This document shows positions 59,541 through 64,000 of a DNA stretch of 64,000 nt, one piece after another (positions within the stretch are counted from its first letter, which is position 1; each line of letters starts with the position of its first letter). A program made the position numbers and the translations under genes. The notes below the pieces were generated by a model. It searched no databases, was not told the DNA's origin, and was given only the letters and a program-made list of their open reading frames with translations. The stretch is taken from assembly GCA_038496675.1 (NCBI GenBank), contig CM076669.1, forward strand, positions 11,724,093 to 11,788,092, given 5' to 3'. Source of the stretch: Rachycentron canadum. Taxonomy: Eukaryota; Chordata; Actinopteri; Carangiformes; Rachycentridae.

Positions 59541-62500
59541 AAATAACAACTAGCAGACCACATGTTAACATAACTAGCAAGAGTCAAATTTCCTCTGACT
59601 TTTTCGGTGCATGCAGTATCTGTCATTTCTGCTCAGTATTGCAGCTTTTCACGTAGTAAACAATACAGGAAATACAGTTTCGCTGTTACGTAAAGTTTTC
59701 CCTCAGGACCGTGGTGACCCCCAAACAAGGCTTATCTGCTTTTAACTCGCTGCCAAGCTAACAAAAGAGCTTGTCACAGTTTTTGCTGTTTCATTTGTTT
59801 CTACCTGTCCATTATTCTGCTCCCCGATTTTAATTTAATTATTTTCTTATCTCCCTGAATACCCCATTCTTCTAATTTGTCAGTCCCTTAATCTCTCTGT
59901 CTCATTTTATTCAATCTACAAGATGTCAGAATGGACACTACAGGAAAGTAGACAGTCAATCATGCAGTAAAAATTTGTTCACATTTGTATAATTTCGGTA
60001 TCTTGATTTAAATTTGATCTGAAGGGGATAATACACAAAATCATAACCTGTGCATCAGAGAAGATAATTGTAATAATAACACCTCCTGAGTCACACAGTT
60101 TGGCTGAACTCTAAAACATATTGCTATTCATTAGGCGTGGAGTTCATTATTCATTTTCAGAAACCACCGGAGTGGGCTTATTCAAGCACAGTCACAAATA
60201 CAGATTCTCATGGTTCCTGCAAATCTATCGTTTTTATTAGGTGACAACTGAAAATGATTTGACATCGGATAGATGAGCTTTGATTTCATGAGCCTACATG
60301 ATCACACTCCCACTCACCCCTTCGGCCCCTGGGCTTCACCAGCAAAATCCCTCTTTAAAAGATTCACAATGAACACAAAGAAACACTAAACAACTATAAA
60401 AAGACAATTAGAAAACAACAACAAATGGTGCAGTAATTATTATGTGTCTCTTTCAGTTTGGGTGCCTTAGTTCTATTCAGGAGGGGTCTGGGGGCCTTTT
60501 CACATGCCTGTGGTCAGGTGCCCATTGTCTCTTTTCATTTGGATATGGGTTTGGGGCTCAGTCGGAGCATCTTTTTTATTTTAATTTTTAGCTGACAAAA
60601 GCAGTCCCTGTATGGCACTAAATTGAAATTTCAAGCTGGCAGGCAGTGCCACTTTTAGTCAAAAGTACAGTGAAAATGTGATTGATTTGTTCATTCAGCA
60701 GTGTAGTTGTTCATTTAATGAACCAACTATTTCAATCATGGAGCAGGTAGCTGAAATTGCCGCTGGCTACACGACATTTGTACAAAAATCAGTCATTTCA
60801 CCTTTATCAGACAATTAATTTAAAGTCTCTTTTTCTTATTTCCTGTTTTCTGCTCGCTGATGCAATGCAATACAGGTTCCCACAGCTGGGATTTAACTTG
60901 GTTAACTGTAATGCAACACTGTCACTTACTTCACCTCACTTGTTTGTTTATATACTGATGCAGAGAACTTGAGCTGAAGACTGTCATCCACATTTCACTA
61001 TCAGATGCGAGCTTCAACAGGTTACCACAGTTAAAGTGACAAGCCTATGTGTGCGTATGTGTGTGTGTATTTTCCCAGGCGAGGCTCCAGCCTCTCTCAA
61101 TCTGGAGGTGGACAGCTGATAGGGTTCTTCTTCCACCTGACTTGGCCTTATGAGTGTGTGGGTTTTTATGTATGTGCACCCATCAGGGGATGTGTGCAAA
61201 TACCTGACAGCGTACCTGTGTACTGGTTTTTGTGGCAGTGTATGTCTGTCTATGTGTTACTTTGGCTTTGTGCACGCCTGTCATCCTGTGGATAGCTTCT
61301 GGGTGTGAAGAGGGACAGTCTTGAGGCTGACAGCACACAGAGGGAGCTGTTTGGAGGGCAAATATTGCAGAGGTGTAAAGCTTCACGCTGGCAAAGTGGG
61401 GTGAAAAGCTGGAGCTGTCAGGTATTTCTCTTTTTGCCTATCTGTCTTTTTATGCCCTTCACTGCTCCCTCTCTAATTTTGTTTCCACATCTTGGTCTTT
61501 TTCTGCATGTCACCATACTTGTCTCAAATCAGCAGTGAGCAGTCTCCAGCTCTATTTCTCCTTGGAGAATTTCTGGCAAGCTCAAAAGGAGACCTCATAA
61601 TTCATTGCAATGCTAATCTTTTGAAATACTTTTAAACAGTGTAATAAGAGACGACATGAAAATAAGGATTGTCGCTCTGCTTCTCAACTGATGTGTTAAA
61701 AAAAAATACTGAAATTAAAGTGAGCAGTCAGCAGCAATGCTGTCATTTCACATCCAAAATAATAAGAAAGCGTGTCACTGTCCAAATACTTGAGGAGCTT
61801 ACTCTGTAAAGCTTTTCCTGAGCCAGGAGCCCACGGTGGGAAGGAAAAAAAAGTCTATAATGCCATAACCCTCCTGGGCAGAGCTCATGGGTAGCAAAAG
61901 CTTATTTTTTCAGCTTGTTCCCTTCTCTGAACTAATATTTGATCATATTTCTCACTTTGTGTAAGAAAGTTTTCTTTTGGGACATATTTGTGGAAACAAT
62001 GCCTGAGATTTAACAATATAGTGATTTAAGACCTTTTCCTTGACAAAATTTTACATTTGTGCAGTTAAGTTTACATTTCACCCATAAAGTGGAAGCTAAT
62101 ACACATGACTTTATGTTGTTCGTGGTGTTTTAACATTTGCTGAGTTATTGGCAGCTCAGTGCTCATTGCCTTACATGAAAAATTAGCCTGCTCATGTAGT
62201 TTAAAACAGCTTGTTACAGGTGGTGACTTTTTCTTTATCCTGATTCTGACATGCAACAACACAAAAAGTGATTAACCTCACATCTGGAGCACAAAGACGG
62301 TTGACTGTCTGTGTGGTCGAATGTGGGACTGAACATGGAATTGAACCAATCAAATGACCAGAACACAGTATGGTCAGTCAGAACTAAATCATGGCACCTG
62401 AAGGACAGTAATCTTGGTGGTGCTGCAGAAAAACAAGAATATTTAAATTCATTCTTTTGGGTAATTGCAATTTTGACCCATTAAGCACACCAGCCATAAT

Positions 62501-62738
62501 GCTCTACAAGGACAAATATATCTATTGCTTGGCAAAAATGAATTTTACTTTCAATTCAACTCTAAAAGAACCATTTGCCAATTATTACCCTTATTTTCAT
62601 GCATTAGTCACAGTGGTAGAATGCTCATAATCCACAATGACTCAGCTTAGTTTTCTTCTACCACTGATGTATGATTTGTATTAAGATTTGTATTTAAAAT
62701 GGAAGGCACGAGGATGACAGCGATTTTAGCTGAGATAA

Positions 62739-62758
62739 GTTTTTTTTTTTTTTTTTTC
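62739..62758. repeat. Poly-T run
   Basis: About 19 T. Confidence 0.85.
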
Positions 62759-62943
62759 AGTTGTGTTTTTTTCTCTGTCTGCTTCTGGGCAGAACACCAC
62801 AGCTGAGTCAGCTACACTAGCTCAGAGAAAACATTCCAGGCAGTCAAAATGACTAGTTTATGCATAAGAAGCACTGATGATAAAATGTAGATTTGATACT
62901 TTGCATCAAGACCTTTCCACTAAAATCTTCAGAGAACCCAGTT

Positions 62944-63534
62944 TGTGACAGTAACCCCGTGGTTTGGGGTTGTAGGTGTTACAACTGCAAGGCACTATGA
63001 TGTTTTTCGCCAAACGACAGCACGATGGGTGGTACCAACAGTTTTATTTCCCGCATAAGCATTCATGAGGCAATCAACAGACTTTATTTCATTAAGAAAG
63101 ATCCAGCAGCAGGTTTATACAGAGATTGAAGCCACTGCCCCTGGAGATTCACTAACCGTCTCCACACAAGATGACAGAGCATGCCACAGGTAGGAAGAGA
63201 AGGCAGTGGTCGGAATTAATGTTTGCATCAGTGTCAGGAGCTGGAAGCGCAGCTCTACAGGTGTAGCTAATTGGAGTGATGAAGAGGATGGTGATTAGTG
63301 ATTGGTTCCTGTGAGCGTAAGTGGAAGGAAAAGTAGCTTTAGGCTTAGCTGATTAAATGAAATTAATCAGGAAGGCGTGTTCCTCTTAGATCCAAGCTGA
63401 TAGGATGATAAAGGGAACCAGGGAGGTATTTGAATAGACAGGAGCCAGGAGGCAGAGAGAATGATGAATGAAGGTTGAATGAAGTATATCAGGCTACGTA
63501 TCAGGCTGTTATGGATTATCTCACATTTATAACA
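62944..63534 (+). mobile_element. Possible solo LTR or LTR-plus-leader fragment (Gypsy-like)
   Basis: The segment starts TGTGACAGTAACCCCGTGG and ends CATTTATAACA, i.e. TG...CA limits. It is followed at once by TGTTGTCAGAGCCTAAG, which resembles the worn primer-binding start (TGGTGTCAGA...) of fish Gypsy-type elements. No gag or pol coding follows. Target duplications were not established, so this is tentative. Confidence 0.35.
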
Positions 63535-64000
63535 TGTTGTCAGAGCCTAAGTGTTCTTGTAGGATCCCAATATGATTCCAGTGCCAAGAGAGGGCAACAA
63601 AAAGAGGATTTAGTAGTCCAGCCTGACTGTGACCAAAACAGCACCAACCAGAAAATAACTGGCTTTATTTTTGCTCCAGTGAAGTGCCAATTCTAATAAG
63701 CAACAACTCACTGTGCTGTGGGTCTGTGTCCTGCTTTATTTTCTCCCATGCATGTGAGATTGCATGGTGTTGTTTGAAACGGAGGTGGAGAGGGTTTGCC
63801 CACTGGTGTGCAGGGCCTGCAAGTTTTTTGTCAAGGGACATTGGTAATGCATAGTTATGGTGATGAGAAAAGCTGAAAATAGCAGGGGAGGTGTTTGTCA
63901 GACTCAAAAAGCTTGTATACGAATGTTTATTAAAGCGTTTCACTGGGTGTTCAAAACTAATTCTATGACGTAATGGGAATTGCTGCACAATACAGGCTAG

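Larger units (their letters stand above)
47700..64000. other. 5' flanking region of tafa5, no protein-coding gene recognised
   Basis: Over 16 kb upstream of the exon 1A promoter I see no open frame with protein-like features and no recognisable exon of a neighbour. It holds the repeats listed separately and several repeat-free blocks (56250-56760, 57990-58260, 58690-58800) that could be distal regulatory elements. The possibility of a noncoding RNA cannot be judged from sequence. Confidence 0.5.

Overview
The window looks like nuclear DNA of a ray-finned fish, most likely a percomorph. It is AT-leaning and almost free of coding sequence. It is full of CA/TG microsatellites and poly-A/T runs, and it carries several interspersed repeats that I recognise as typical of percomorph genomes: two kinds of tRNA-derived SINE, a piggyBac-type MITE, and several families of short non-autonomous elements. 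There are no bacterial-style operons. Only two stretches are convincing protein-coding sequence, and both are short first exons on the minus strand.

Both exons belong to one gene, tafa5 (FAM19A5), which encodes a small secreted chemokine-like neuropeptide. Exon 1A (46788-46899) encodes 37 residues plus one base and ends at a GTAAGT donor. Exon 1B (2410-2500) encodes 30 residues plus one base and ends at a GTAATC donor. They match the two alternative human N-termini (isoforms of 132 and 125 residues as I recall them) in sequence, exact length and splice phase. The 7-residue difference between the exons equals the 7-residue difference between the human isoforms. The window therefore holds the alternative-promoter half of tafa5. 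Exons 2 onward, with the cysteine-rich domain, lie beyond the left edge.

Layout, read in the direction of transcription (right to left): 47.7-64 kb is 5' flanking sequence with repeats and possible enhancers but no recognisable gene. 46.9-47.6 kb is a GC-rich promoter with a good TATA box (47143-47150). Exon 1A follows, then about 44 kb of intron 1 rich in repeats. Near 3.3-2.5 kb comes a second promoter region (a GA/CT tract, then a GC-rich block), followed by exon 1B. Positions 2409 to 1 are the shared intron that leads off the window.

Beyond the gene, the clearest structural items are an 18-bp perfect hairpin at 22916-22959, a piggyBac-like MITE with TTAA duplications at 24277-24501, a 14-bp GC-rich minisatellite at 48654-48715, a possible solo LTR at 62944-63534, and repeat-free AT-rich blocks that may be conserved regulatory elements. 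I found no new multi-gene system. The notable biology is the conserved two-promoter architecture of tafa5.
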